DNA from: Bacteroidia bacterium
Lineage (GTDB): Bacteria > Bacteroidota > Bacteroidia > Flavobacteriales_D > JAUILH01
Assembly (NCBI GenBank): GCA_030433115.1
Contig: JAUILH010000019.1
Location: forward strand, 1-42,940
Reading direction: 5' to 3'
DNA: 42,940 nt
The notes beneath the pieces were generated by a model, which saw nothing but the letters and a program-made list of their open reading frames with translations, had not been told where the DNA came from and ran no database searches. This document shows, one piece after another, positions 32,552 through 40,857 of the stretch (the stretch's first letter is position 1; the number at the start of each line of letters is the position of its first letter). Position numbers and translations under genes: made by a program.

Positions 32552-32560
32552 CTTTGTACA

Positions 32561-32986
32561 ATGAATAAATTTAAGACAAGTGAATTAATAGGAAAAGCCT
32601 CCAGAATACTCAACAATACACTATCAAATTCGCTTTCAAAATCCGGACTGGAAATAACATCAGAGCAATGGATAATCCTAGAAATTCTACAAGACGGTCC
32701 TAAAACTCAAAAAGAGCTTTGCGATATTACAATGAAAAATAAAGCCAGTGTGAATAGCTTGATAAATTACCTTATCAAACAAAAATACATTACCAAAACT
32801 AACTCGTCAAAGGATAAAAGAAGCTCGTCAATTTGTATCACCGCGTCTGGCAGGAAAGTGAAAGGAGATGCAAATTCAATTGCATCTGGTGTGATAAGCA
32901 CAGGATTAAAAGACCTTTCACATGAAGAAATCATTGAATTAAATATTTATCTAAAAAGAATAATCTCAAATCTAATTCCAAAATGA
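32561..32986 (+). CDS. MarR-family transcriptional regulator
   Basis: A 141-residue winged-helix regulator. It has the MarR layout: an N-terminal dimer helix (SELIGKASRILNNTLSNSLSKSGLEITSEQW), the helix-turn-helix ILEILQDGPKTQKELCDITMKNKASVNSLINYLIKQKYI, the wing with Ser-Lys-Asp-Lys-Arg (TKTNSSKDKRSSSICITASGRKV), and a C-terminal dimer helix. The 36-bp palindrome immediately upstream fits autorepression. The NAD(P)H oxidoreductase gene overlaps its stop by four bases (ATGA), so the regulator probably controls its own two-gene operon in response to a quinone, oxidant or phenolic compound. That last step is inference from family practice. Confidence 0.93.
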   Translation: MNKFKTSELIGKASRILNNTLSNSLSKSGLEITSEQWIILEILQDGPKTQKELCDITMKNKASVNSLINYLIKQKYITKTNSSKDKRSSSICITASGRKVKGDANSIASGVISTGLKDLSHEEIIELNIYLKRIISNLIPK

Positions 32987-33537
32987 ATTTATTGATAATT
33001 GTAGCACACCCAAAAACAGAAAGTTTTTCATTTGCCATGACACAAAAAATTTTAAGCCAGGCAGAGGAAAGAGGAGATACTGTTAATGTAATTGACTTAT
33101 ATAGAGATGAAAATCAACTACCATTTTTCGTATTTGATGATGCTAATGATGTCCCAATAAGAAAAGAAACAAAGTATTTTCAGGAAAAGATCTCAAAAGC
33201 CGATCAATTGATCTTTGTTTTTCCCTATTGGTGGGGAGGAATGCCATCCATTCTTAAGAACTTTATTGAGTGGAATTTTTCTAAAGGTTTTGCCTTCAAG
33301 TATGTAAATTCCAAGCCTAAAGGGTTGTTAGTCGGAAAATCTGTGAAAGTATACACAACAACCGGTGCTCCATCAATCATCTATAAAATTACCGGAGCAA
33401 ATAGACGAATTAGAAAAACATTTCAGCAACAAATCGTTAATTTTTGTGGAATGAAATTAACGAGCTTTAATATATACGGTGGTATGGATAAAAGTAGTAC
33501 CAATACTGAATTTATTTTAAATAAAGTGACGCTTTAA
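32983..33537 (+). CDS. NAD(P)H-dependent oxidoreductase, flavodoxin-like fold
   Basis: A 184-residue member of the quinone-reductase/KefF/MdaB-like flavodoxin_2 family. The first strand LLIIVAHPKTESFSFAMTQKIL carries the flavin phosphate loop. KADQLIFVFPYWWGGMPSILKNFIEWNF is the family's central signature, and KVYTTTGAP follows. These enzymes reduce quinones, nitro compounds or azo dyes with two electrons, using FMN or FAD. Translational coupling to a MarR regulator suggests induction by a toxic quinone or phenol. Downstream, ~440 bases hold no convincing gene. Confidence 0.92.
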   Translation: MNLLIIVAHPKTESFSFAMTQKILSQAEERGDTVNVIDLYRDENQLPFFVFDDANDVPIRKETKYFQEKISKADQLIFVFPYWWGGMPSILKNFIEWNFSKGFAFKYVNSKPKGLLVGKSVKVYTTTGAPSIIYKITGANRRIRKTFQQQIVNFCGMKLTSFNIYGGMDKSSTNTEFILNKVTL

Positions 33538-33976
33538 TAATTTAAATATCCAATCAATTTTTTGTTGCTGAAATGTTTTTCCAATTCTGTTTTTTATATC
33601 AAACGATTGGTATAAATGAGGAAATTCTCTAATAAATACTTTGAACTTCCTAGTTTTCACGGATTTTGGTTTTTAATTAAGCCCAACTATCAGATAAACC
33701 ATCTATCCAATAATTTCCAACCACAAATTACAAAATTCACCTCAAACCCGACTCTCCCACAAACTAATATAATAAAAGATCAAAACCAATTACAAACGAC
33801 TACAATTAGACTCTAAATGCTTATTAACCGACTATTGGTTTCGACCTGTCTTTACTTTGCACCGTTGTTTGAAACCATGCCGGCTCGTTTCTCTCAACAC
33901 ATGCTCACAGGTCGCTTTAACTAAAAACGATACGTCATGATCTGTGGGTGAACGATGAACTATTAATTTAAATTTT
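33538..33976. other. A+T-rich gap of ~440 bases, no convincing gene
   Basis: This stretch separates the oxidoreductase from ssb. Its first part is strongly A+T-rich. A 66-codon open frame there (33616-33816) is Asn/Gln/Thr/Pro-rich and has no recognisable features. The last ~130 bases before ssb are G+C-richer and presumably hold its promoter, but I see no clean TTG/TAnnTTTG pair. The composition change near 33840 may mark the edge of an inserted segment. Confidence 0.4.
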
Positions 33977-34315
33977 ATGACAATGAAAAACTTAAGAAAC
34001 AAAGTGCAGTTGATTGGTAACGTAGGTATGGAACCTGAAGTGAAAGACGTGAATGGAAACAAGCTGGCAAAATTTGCCATGGCAACCAACGAATCATACA
34101 CCAATAAACAAGGTGAGCGTGTGCAAGAAACTCAATGGCACAACCTGGTTGCATGGGGTAAAACCGCAGACATTGTAGAGCGATTCGTGACCAAAGGCAA
34201 AGAAATTGCCATCGAGGGTAAACTCAATACCAGATCTTTTGAAGATACGGAAGGTAGAAAGCGTTACATTACCGAGATTGTGATGCAAGAAGTGCTTTTG
34301 CTTGGCTCCAAGTAG
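33977..34315 (+). CDS. ssb: Short single-stranded DNA-binding protein
   Basis: A 112-residue OB-fold protein: LRNKVQLIGNVGMEPEVKD, KLAKFAMATNESY, ERVQETQWHNLVAWGKTADIVERFVTKGKEIAIEGKLNTRSFEDTEGRKRYITEIVMQEVLLL all match the SSB core. It ends right after the last OB strand (LLLGSK), without the flexible linker and acidic DDIPF-type tip that recruits partner proteins in replication SSBs. A Met six bases downstream (33983) is an equally good start. It is therefore likely a secondary SSB used in competence, recombination or mobile-DNA handling, not the main replicative one. A strong terminator follows, so it is monocistronic. Confidence 0.93.
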   Translation: MTMKNLRNKVQLIGNVGMEPEVKDVNGNKLAKFAMATNESYTNKQGERVQETQWHNLVAWGKTADIVERFVTKGKEIAIEGKLNTRSFEDTEGRKRYITEIVMQEVLLLGSK

Positions 34316-34366
34316 ATTATTTGGGCAACAGGGGTGTTGGATGTGCTGACACCTGATCATCATAGT

Positions 34367-34418
34367 GAGCCTTCCGATTTTCCGGATGTTTTTCGGGAGA
34401 ACGGAAGGCTCTTTTTTT
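34367..34418 (+). terminator. Intrinsic terminator of ssb
   Basis: GAGCCTTCCG (34367-34376) pairs with CGGAAGGCTC (34402-34411); the 25-base interior can pair further (TTTTCCGG with a near-complementary CGGGAGAA). Seven Ts follow directly. This ends the ssb transcript before the convergent bestrophin gene. Confidence 0.9.
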
Positions 34419-34457
34419 CCAATGAGTTGGGCTAATGAGGTATTCTGAGGATTTATA

Positions 34458-35441
34458 TTACATCAAAAAACCATTTTCTGCTTGAATCGGTTTTGGAATA
34501 TTCTCATCATTGATCATTTCCCGCATGTCAATTTCTATCCCAACTGAAATGGACGTAATGGGAACATCATTGTACGTACCCTCAAATGGATTCTCGGAAT
34601 AGTCTCCGATCTTCTCCATTAAAAAGAAAATCCAGATAATCAGTGCCGAAATAACAGGACACAGGACATTCATCCAGTCACTTCCACCAAAAAAATTGAT
34701 TAATCCGAAAGGCACCAATGCACAAAAGACAAATGTGAGCCAAACTGCCGTAGACGCGTATTGTCTTGGGAAAGGAAAATTCTTAATCCGCTCTACCTTT
34801 CCCTGACCATCAAATAATTTACTAACCAGCTGGTGCAATTCCATGTGTCTGAAATCATCAAAATAGTCTTGATCCCTTAGCTCTTGAAAGCGTTTTGATT
34901 GATTTCTTAAAATTTGAGTAGCTCTATTCGATTTATTTTCCAAATCCTGAAGCTCAGTCTCCGACAAATATTTCGCCAGTTCCTTATTCAGTTTATTCTC
35001 GTAATCTTCACACACAGTTGGAGAATAAACACCATTTAAACGGTCTTCAACATGCTCCCATCCCCTGCTCAATCTCAATTGATGTCTCAATGCAGTCAGC
35101 CAGGCCACATGACGGTATATCAATTCCTTCCTGATCGCATCTTCATCCTTTCCCTGGGTAAACGATACGATGGCCACGCCAATAGATCGACTGTCATTGA
35201 CAATACCTCCATAGATTTTTCGGGCTTCCCATGTCCTGTCATAAGAGCTGTTATTCTTAAATCCTAAGTAAAAGGCAACTGCAATACCGATGACGCTCAC
35301 AGGTTGCCATGGTAAAAACAGTTCTAAGTCTGCCAAATACACCAAAACACAAATTAATGCTGAGTATGCCAAACCAATCAGAAAGGGTTTCTTCGACCAA
35401 TTGAAGGTCATCCAAAATCCATAATTCTTTTTCGTATACAT
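34458..35441 (-). CDS. Bestrophin-family channel-like membrane protein
   Basis: A 327-residue integral membrane protein of the bacterial bestrophin (RFP-TM/UPF0187) family. Hydrophobic helices lie near residues 20-35 (KPFLIGLAYSALICVLVYLADL) and 45-65 (VSVIGIAVAFYLGFKNN, which holds the family's 'FR.n.syDRW.EaR' region as NSSYDRTWEARKIYGGIVNDSR). Two more lie near 230-275 (WLTFVFCALVPFGLINFFGG, VLCPVISALIIWIFFLMEKIG). The ENPFEG motif after the last helix is also present. Prokaryotic relatives form pentameric ion channels. Charge selectivity varies in the family and cannot be read here. It is divergent from the outer-membrane gene at 35558. Confidence 0.92.
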   Translation of the reverse strand: MYTKKNYGFWMTFNWSKKPFLIGLAYSALICVLVYLADLELFLPWQPVSVIGIAVAFYLGFKNNSSYDRTWEARKIYGGIVNDSRSIGVAIVSFTQGKDEDAIRKELIYRHVAWLTALRHQLRLSRGWEHVEDRLNGVYSPTVCEDYENKLNKELAKYLSETELQDLENKSNRATQILRNQSKRFQELRDQDYFDDFRHMELHQLVSKLFDGQGKVERIKNFPFPRQYASTAVWLTFVFCALVPFGLINFFGGSDWMNVLCPVISALIIWIFFLMEKIGDYSENPFEGTYNDVPITSISVGIEIDMREMINDENIPKPIQAENGFLM

Positions 35442-35533
35442 CCTTTAAGTTTTATTTCAGTCGAGCACTTGCTGAGCAAATTAATACAATAATTTAATTT
35501 TCTACCAAATTATGGAATCACTGAAAGTTTTAC

Positions 35534-35548
35534 ATTTACGTAGTAAAT
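35534..35548. promoter_or_regulatory. Inverted repeat ATTTAC-GTA-GTAAAT before the transporter gene
   Basis: A 15-bp near-palindrome, 9 bases upstream of the ATG at 35558, in the 116-base divergent gap. Position and symmetry suit a repressor site for the outer-membrane/metal-uptake run downstream. Confidence 0.4.
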
Positions 35549-35557
35549 ACTATCCGC

Positions 35558-36460
35558 ATGAGATTTATTATTTGTACCCTTTTCATCTTAACATTCCTAA
35601 ATGTATCACTAGCTCAGAACACTGATAATTCTGAAAAAAGTGACAGTTTAAGTCAGGAATTAGTTTCACTGAGACCTGGAAATTGTAGTGGTCCAATTCG
35701 TATAATTACACCAGCTGAGTATGTCATGATTGTTACTCATACCGTATCTTCAGACAGACCAACTGTAGGTACCGGTACTTATGTGATGCCTCACAAAAAA
35801 ATTCAAATTGAAGCAGGTGGATGGTATGGATCAGATAAGGATGCAGATTACAGAACAGATCAATTGGGATATAACAGCACGCAAATTAGGTTTGGAATTA
35901 GCCAGAATGCAGAATTGAGAGTGAGCTCTACCTTTTCAAAAAACACATATACTCATGAGCCTACCGGTTTAAGTTCTGATGATTCGGGTTTATCCCCATT
36001 AGTAGTAGGCACCAAAATTCGTTTGAATAAAAGAACTCCCAGAAAATGGAATAACTTCACTTTGATGGCAAATGTCCATCTCAACAAAGTCGCAACTCCT
36101 ATTTATCAAACACCAACTTTAGGTCATGATTTAACCCTTGCCAATACGATTCAATTCTCAGACAAAGCCAGCTTAGGCAGTAATGTTGGTTTGACCTGGG
36201 ATGGTTTTGGGAGTACCGTAACAGGGATTTATACCTCCGCTTTTTCACGACAGTTGACCCAAAAAGCGACCATAATCGGCGAACTGTATGGCTACTGGCC
36301 TCAAGGTGCCGGAATTGACGTGAGTTTTGACGGTGGGTTTACTTTTTTGTTTAACAACCAACTTCAAGGTGATATAATCGGTGGGTTTGGTATTTCAGAA
36401 CGCGCCCAAGACTGGTTTGTAGGAATTGGACTTTGCTTTCTACTAAATCCAATAGATTAA
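35558..36460 (+). CDS. Outer-membrane transporter-like beta-barrel protein
   Basis: A 300-residue exported protein (signal MRFIICTLFILTFLNVSLAQ). After a short Cys-containing segment it has the 'SDRPTVGTGTYVMPHKKIQIEAGG' start typical of the MetA-pathway/'transporter' barrel group. Regular barrel strands follow (TQIRFGISQNAELRVSSTF, FTLMANVHLN, ASLGSNVGLTWDGFG, FTFLFNNQLQGDIIGGFGI), with a C-terminal strand WFVGIGLCFLLN. It precedes the Zn/Mn ABC operon by 65 bases, so it may be the outer-membrane step for the same metal or simply a neighbour. Substrate is not determined by sequence. Confidence 0.78.
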   Translation: MRFIICTLFILTFLNVSLAQNTDNSEKSDSLSQELVSLRPGNCSGPIRIITPAEYVMIVTHTVSSDRPTVGTGTYVMPHKKIQIEAGGWYGSDKDADYRTDQLGYNSTQIRFGISQNAELRVSSTFSKNTYTHEPTGLSSDDSGLSPLVVGTKIRLNKRTPRKWNNFTLMANVHLNKVATPIYQTPTLGHDLTLANTIQFSDKASLGSNVGLTWDGFGSTVTGIYTSAFSRQLTQKATIIGELYGYWPQGAGIDVSFDGGFTFLFNNQLQGDIIGGFGISERAQDWFVGIGLCFLLNPID

Positions 36461-36497
36461 GGTTTCTTTTCCTTTTTATTACCTAATTTTGTCAGGT

Positions 36498-36511
36498 GTC
36501 ATTAAAATGAC
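36498..36511. promoter_or_regulatory. Inverted repeat GTCAT-TAAA-ATGAC before the metal-binding lipoprotein gene
   Basis: A perfect 5-bp inverted repeat around TAAA, flanked by AGG and CCT set one base off symmetry, 14 bases upstream of the ATG at 36526. The form (AGG...CCTAA) loosely recalls DtxR-class metal-regulator boxes. This is a guess from shape. Confidence 0.35.
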
Positions 36512-36525
36512 CTAAAATATTTTTT

Positions 36526-37473
36526 ATGAGATACTTGATACTTTGCCTTATTCTGCTTGGTTTTACTCAGTGTAAGATTGATAACAAAGAAGTAACTGGC
36601 AAGCCGAAAATTGTTTGCACTACCAGCATGAGTGCAGACCTTGTAAAACAGATCACCGGAGATAAGGCGGAAGTAAGTTACTTGATGGGGGCTGGTGTAG
36701 ATCCGCACGAATACAATCCTAAATTGAGTGATTCTGAAAAACTACTGGAAGCAGATATCATTGTTTATCACGGCTTAAATTTTGAGGGAAAAATGAGTGA
36801 TGACCTTAAAAAAGCTAGAAAAAATAAAAAAATTGTGATTGACCTGAGTGAGAAGATTGATCACCATTCATTAATTCACCTGACCGAAGACCATACACAT
36901 GCAGATGGTGTGACACACGCACATGAAGGGGAAGTAGACCCTCATATGTGGCATGACGTGAAACTATGGATTCAAGCAACAAATCACCTGGCAACAGCCT
37001 TGGGCAAATACAACAAAGAAAACAAGGACATCTTTCTTGAAAACGCTTCAAACTACTCTAAAGAATTATTGGAGTTAGATGATCATTTGACAAAAAAGTA
37101 TGCAGAAATCCCCGATTCTCAAAGGGTATTGGTTACGGCACATGACGCTTTTGGTTATTTATGCAAACGATACAAAATCAAGTCAAAAAGCCTACAAGGC
37201 ATTTCTACTGCCGCAGAATTTGGGATCAAAGATGTGACGGATTTGGCCGAGTACCTGATTAATAACAACATCAAATCTATTTTTATCGAAAGCAGCGTTC
37301 CCAATAAAAATCTGCAGGCTGTTATTGACCATTGTGCAGACAAAGGACATTCTGTAAAAATAGGAGGCACACTCTATTCGGATGCATTGGGAGATAAAGC
37401 CTCTGGGGCAGATACTTACGATTCGATGATGAGAAGCAATGCAAACACCATTGTCAATGGCCTCAAAAAGTAA
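36526..37473 (+). CDS. Zn/Mn ABC transporter substrate-binding lipoprotein (TroA-type)
   Basis: A 315-residue lipoprotein (MRYLILCLILLGFTQC, Cys16) of the cluster-9 metal-binding family that delivers Zn(II) or Mn(II) to an ABC permease. The predicted ligand set is His61 (GVDPHEYNP), His140 (VDPHMWHD), His206 (TAHDAFGY) and Asp286 (LYSDALG), as in TroA. The Mn-specific PsaA type has Glu at the third position. A His-rich loop (residues 113-133: HH...H...H.H....H.H) precedes the second ligand, a feature commoner in zinc-binding members. It begins the ABC operon, and the ATPase gene overlaps its end. Confidence 0.94.
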   Translation: MRYLILCLILLGFTQCKIDNKEVTGKPKIVCTTSMSADLVKQITGDKAEVSYLMGAGVDPHEYNPKLSDSEKLLEADIIVYHGLNFEGKMSDDLKKARKNKKIVIDLSEKIDHHSLIHLTEDHTHADGVTHAHEGEVDPHMWHDVKLWIQATNHLATALGKYNKENKDIFLENASNYSKELLELDDHLTKKYAEIPDSQRVLVTAHDAFGYLCKRYKIKSKSLQGISTAAEFGIKDVTDLAEYLINNNIKSIFIESSVPNKNLQAVIDHCADKGHSVKIGGTLYSDALGDKASGADTYDSMMRSNANTIVNGLKK

Positions 37474-38269
37474 TCCGCATAATAATTCTGCACTTCAAGT
37501 TCATAGTTTATCTGTTTTCTATGGCGACAAACCAGCTTTGTGGGAAATAGATTTCGAACTCAAACAAGGGAAAAAAATCGGCATTCTAGGTCCTAATGGG
37601 TCGGGAAAATCTACTTTGATGAAAACCATTATGGGACTCATCAAGCCAGCCAGTGGTTATGTAAAAATTTTGGGAGAACCATTGTCAAATGTCCGTTCCA
37701 AAATAGCCTATGTTCCACAAAAAGAGTCCGTAGACTGGGACTTCCCGATTACTGTGAAAGAAGTGGTTCAAATGGGGCGATATAAACCCAATAAACTCTT
37801 TGGACGTTTGTCTAAATTGGATAAAGAACTCGCTACAAAAGCACTTGAACAACTGAAAATTTCTGATCTGGCTGACAGGCACATTGCACAACTCTCCGGA
37901 GGACAACAACAACGCGTTTTTCTGGCCAGAGCTATTTGTCAGGAAGCCGATATTTACTTCATGGATGAGCCTTTTACCGGTGTAGATGCTGCCACGGAAG
38001 AGACCATTATTGGCATTATTGATGAACTCGCTGCGGAAGGCAAAACAATTATCATGGTGCATCACGACCTCAATTCGGCGCAGGAGTACTTTGACCACAT
38101 TGTAATGCTCAATACCCGATTAATTTGTTGTGGAAGCACAGCAGAGGTTTACAATCAGGAAAATATAAAAAGTGCCTTTGGTTCACAGCTGACCATCCTT
38201 TCAGAAATTGGCAATAAAATTAATGAGTTAAACTATCCGGTGAGAGAAGCGGGTGAATCTGATTCATGA
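37457..38269 (+). CDS. Zn/Mn ABC transporter ATP-binding subunit
   Basis: A 270-residue ABC ATPase (starting at ATG 37457; an ATG at 37439 is possible and both overlap the preceding gene). It contains Walker A GPNGSGKST, Q-loop VPQKESVDWDFP (the 'vdw.fP' after the Q-loop is typical of metal importers), the signature LSGGQQQR, Walker B IYFMDEP, and the switch His in MVHHD. It powers uptake with the two permeases encoded next; its stop overlaps the first permease start by four bases. Confidence 0.95.
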   Translation: MASKSNPHNNSALQVHSLSVFYGDKPALWEIDFELKQGKKIGILGPNGSGKSTLMKTIMGLIKPASGYVKILGEPLSNVRSKIAYVPQKESVDWDFPITVKEVVQMGRYKPNKLFGRLSKLDKELATKALEQLKISDLADRHIAQLSGGQQQRVFLARAICQEADIYFMDEPFTGVDAATEETIIGIIDELAAEGKTIIMVHHDLNSAQEYFDHIVMLNTRLICCGSTAEVYNQENIKSAFGSQLTILSEIGNKINELNYPVREAGESDS

Positions 38270-39549
38270 GAGATTTTATCGAGTTCATATCTCTCTCTAA
38301 TCCGACGGTCAAGATTGTCTTAATTGGCGTTGTGCTCATCAGTTTATCTTCTTCTTTAGTAGGCAACTTTGCCTTTCTTCGAAAACGCGCCATGTTAGGA
38401 GATGCCATTTCCCATAGTGTGTTTCCAGGAGTCTGCCTCTCCTTTATAGTCTCTGGTGAAAAAGATCCCCTGATGATTCTTATCTACTCCATTGTTACGG
38501 GATTGATCGCCATGTTTTTGATTGATGTCATAGGTCGACACAAAAAAGTAAAAGTTGAAACTGCCATTGGAATCGTGTTATCAATTTTCTTCGGATTGGG
38601 CATTATGCTCATTTCTTATATCCAGGGCAATCTTGGAGACGCACAGTCGGGCTTACAGCACTTTTTCTTTGGTCAGGCAGCGGCTATGTCCAGAGAGGAT
38701 GTTCAAGTCTTTTTGTATTGCTCCATCATCATTGCAGGTACCATTATTCTATTCTACAAGGGGCTGAAACAAGTCTCGTTTGATCGGGAACATGCCATAG
38801 CAACAGGGCAACCAGTGGTTCTCCTAGAAATTGTGCTTTCCATATTAACCGTTATGGCCATTGCTATAGGCATCAATGCCGTTGGTGTTATCTTAATGGC
38901 AGCTTTATTGATCACACCGGCTTCAACCGCACGCTTATGGACCAATCGCCTATTCCCTATGATGGTGATTGCAGCTATTCTCAGTGTTGTATCCGCCATT
39001 GGAGGTGCGTTCATTTCATACAAATACAGTGGCATGCCAACTGGTCCATGGGTTGTTGTACTTCTATCCATTATGGCGTTTGGTTCCATCCTGTTTTCTC
39101 CAAAAAGAGGCGCATTATCCAGAGTCATCGCGCGAAAAAGACTGGAGAGAAAAATTTTAAAGGAGAACATTCTCAAAACCTTATTCAAACTTCAGGAAGC
39201 TGATAAAGAACAAACCTCCGGTTTCTCGCTTCAAGAAATTAACTGCTTAAAGGCCTTTGATGGCAGAGCACTTGAAAGAGGGTTAAAATGGCTTCAACAG
39301 GAGAAATCTACTCAAATTAAAAACAATAAATGGACCTTAACTGCAAGTGGCAATCAAATTGGCAAAAGGATCACACGGGTGCATAGATTGTGGGAGCTCT
39401 ACCTTACAAACAAAGTAAAATTGGACATTGATCATGTGCATCCATCGGCAGAATCCTTAGAGCACATCATTACACCAGAAATCGAAAGAATGTTGCAGGA
39501 AGAGCTCAACTTTCCGGATAAAGACCCTCATAATAAATTGATTCCATAG
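38266..39549 (+). CDS. Zn/Mn ABC permease fused to a DtxR/MntR-like domain
   Basis: A 427-residue protein. Residues ~15-280 are an ABC-3 family permease with about eight membrane helices (LRKRAMLGDAISHSVFPG is the characteristic cytosolic loop). A basic linker (RVIARKRLERKILKEN) leads to a C-terminal ~130 residues that read as a DtxR/MntR-type winged helix (FSLQEINCLKAFDGRALERGLKWLQQ, then KWTLTASGNQIGKRITRVHRLWELYL). The metal/dimer domain follows (HPSAESLEH, then FPDKDPHNKLIP). His392, Glu396, Glu399 and His400 align with MntR ligands. The family normally ends after the membrane part (~280 residues). The next permease is unfused and starts at the very next base. Confidence 0.93.
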   Translation: MRDFIEFISLSNPTVKIVLIGVVLISLSSSLVGNFAFLRKRAMLGDAISHSVFPGVCLSFIVSGEKDPLMILIYSIVTGLIAMFLIDVIGRHKKVKVETAIGIVLSIFFGLGIMLISYIQGNLGDAQSGLQHFFFGQAAAMSREDVQVFLYCSIIIAGTIILFYKGLKQVSFDREHAIATGQPVVLLEIVLSILTVMAIAIGINAVGVILMAALLITPASTARLWTNRLFPMMVIAAILSVVSAIGGAFISYKYSGMPTGPWVVVLLSIMAFGSILFSPKRGALSRVIARKRLERKILKENILKTLFKLQEADKEQTSGFSLQEINCLKAFDGRALERGLKWLQQEKSTQIKNNKWTLTASGNQIGKRITRVHRLWELYLTNKVKLDIDHVHPSAESLEHIITPEIERMLQEELNFPDKDPHNKLIP

Positions 39550-40434
39550 ATGGCAGCAGTTTGGATCATAGCGGTGAGTTGTTTAATTGGTATTTGCTGT
39601 GCCTGGATAGGGTCAATTCTGGTGATCAGGAGAATGGCCATGTTGTCGGATGCTGTCTCACACTCAGTGCTTCCGGGAATTGTAGCTGCTTATTTATTGA
39701 TTGAGGAGATGGATTATGGCATCTTTATTATTGCGGCAGCGGTTACTGCATTCATCAGTACCATGCTCATTGAAGGGGTGTCTAAACTCGCTAACTACAG
39801 AAAAGATGTGTCCATGGGCATCATCTATACCTTATTGTTCTCAATTGGCATTATTCTTTTATCCGCGCACCAGGATTCTGTTCCAATTCAAAGCGATCAC
39901 ATCATTCAGGGAAACCTTGAAATGATTCCTTTGGAAGAACTCTGGATCATTAATGATGTGTATAGTCTTGGTCCCTACCCTATCTGGTCGTCATTGTTAA
40001 ATCTTGTGGTGGTGGTCATCACGTTTGCCTTGGCATACAGAGGCATTAAGCTCATTAGTTTTGATCATTCCTACGCATCTGTGAAGGGGGTTAAGACATC
40101 CAGATGGAACCTCATATTTATGGCGTTGACATCACTTACTGTGGTCATTTCATTTAGTGAAATTGGCGCCATTTTGGTGATTGGCTTCATTGTTATTCCT
40201 CCGGCAACAGCACTTATTTTCTCAAAAAAACTGAGCCATGTCTTACTGTATTCTTCTCTAATTAGTTGTGCTTCTTGCATTGGTGGCTACTTTTTGGCCA
40301 GGCATTTCGATAGTTCTGTGGCAGGGTCTATTTGTGTGGTCATGGGAATTTTATTCTTCATTGTGTTTTGTTTCGACAATCTAAGAGCTAAATTTGCGCA
40401 GAAGAATGGGGTCAGGATTGAACATAAAGAATAA
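39550..40434 (+). CDS. Zn/Mn ABC permease, second subunit
   Basis: A 294-residue ABC-3 permease with about eight membrane helices, starting immediately after the stop of the first. It has the same signature loop (IRRMAMLSDAVSHSVLPGIVAAYLL) and the family's C-terminal pattern (IGAILVIGFIVIPPATALIF). Two different permeases with one ATPase make this a TroABCD-like heterodimeric importer. It lacks any C-terminal regulatory domain. The smpB gene begins within its last 29 bases. Confidence 0.94.
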   Translation: MAAVWIIAVSCLIGICCAWIGSILVIRRMAMLSDAVSHSVLPGIVAAYLLIEEMDYGIFIIAAAVTAFISTMLIEGVSKLANYRKDVSMGIIYTLLFSIGIILLSAHQDSVPIQSDHIIQGNLEMIPLEELWIINDVYSLGPYPIWSSLLNLVVVVITFALAYRGIKLISFDHSYASVKGVKTSRWNLIFMALTSLTVVISFSEIGAILVIGFIVIPPATALIFSKKLSHVLLYSSLISCASCIGGYFLARHFDSSVAGSICVVMGILFFIVFCFDNLRAKFAQKNGVRIEHKE

Positions 40435-40852
40435 AAAAGCCAGGTTTGAGTTTGAAATACTTGAAACCTATGTTGCTGGTATGGAGCTAATGGGGAGTGA
40501 AATTAAATCCATCAGAGCTGGCAAAGCACATATAACGGAGGCTTTTTGTCAGTTCAAGAATAACGAGCTCTATATCATCAATATGTACATTGACGAGTTT
40601 AAACAAGCAAGTTATACTGGACATAATATGCGACGGGAGCGCAAACTCTTGTTAAAACGCCAGGAACTCAACAAACTTCAAAAGAAGGTCAATACCAAGG
40701 GGTTCACAATTGTTCCTCTAAAAGTTTTCATGTCATCTAATGGCTTTGCCAAATTAGAAATTGCTTTGGCTCAAGGTAAAAAACTTCATGACAAACGATC
40801 TACAATTAAGGACCGTGACATTAAAAGAGATCTGGAAAGAGCTCTGAAATAA
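40406..40852 (+). CDS. smpB: SsrA-binding protein SmpB
   Basis: A 148-residue RNA-binding protein that brings tmRNA to stalled ribosomes. It has the family's N-terminus (NIKNKKARFEFEILETYVAGMELMGSEIKSIRAGKAHITEAFC), NMYIDEFKQASYTGHNMRRERKLLLKRQEL, and the basic C-terminal tail (GKKLHDKRSTIKDRDIKRDLERALK) that enters the mRNA channel. The start could be ATG 40406 or TTG 40418; both lie inside the permease gene. No tmRNA gene is seen in the window. Its place at the end of a metal-uptake operon is odd but may be only chromosomal convenience. Confidence 0.95.
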   Translation: MGSGLNIKNKKARFEFEILETYVAGMELMGSEIKSIRAGKAHITEAFCQFKNNELYIINMYIDEFKQASYTGHNMRRERKLLLKRQELNKLQKKVNTKGFTIVPLKVFMSSNGFAKLEIALAQGKKLHDKRSTIKDRDIKRDLERALK

Positions 40853-40857
40853 AAAAT

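Noticed and set aside
33616-33816. 66-codon open frame MRKFSNKYFELPSF...
   Set aside because: Composition is that of A+T-rich noncoding DNA (Asn, Gln, Thr, Pro-rich), no signal peptide, no family, no promoter; kept only as part of the gap note.
34094-34363. 89-codon minus-strand frame opposite ssb
   Set aside because: Antisense shadow of a strongly conserved OB-fold gene.
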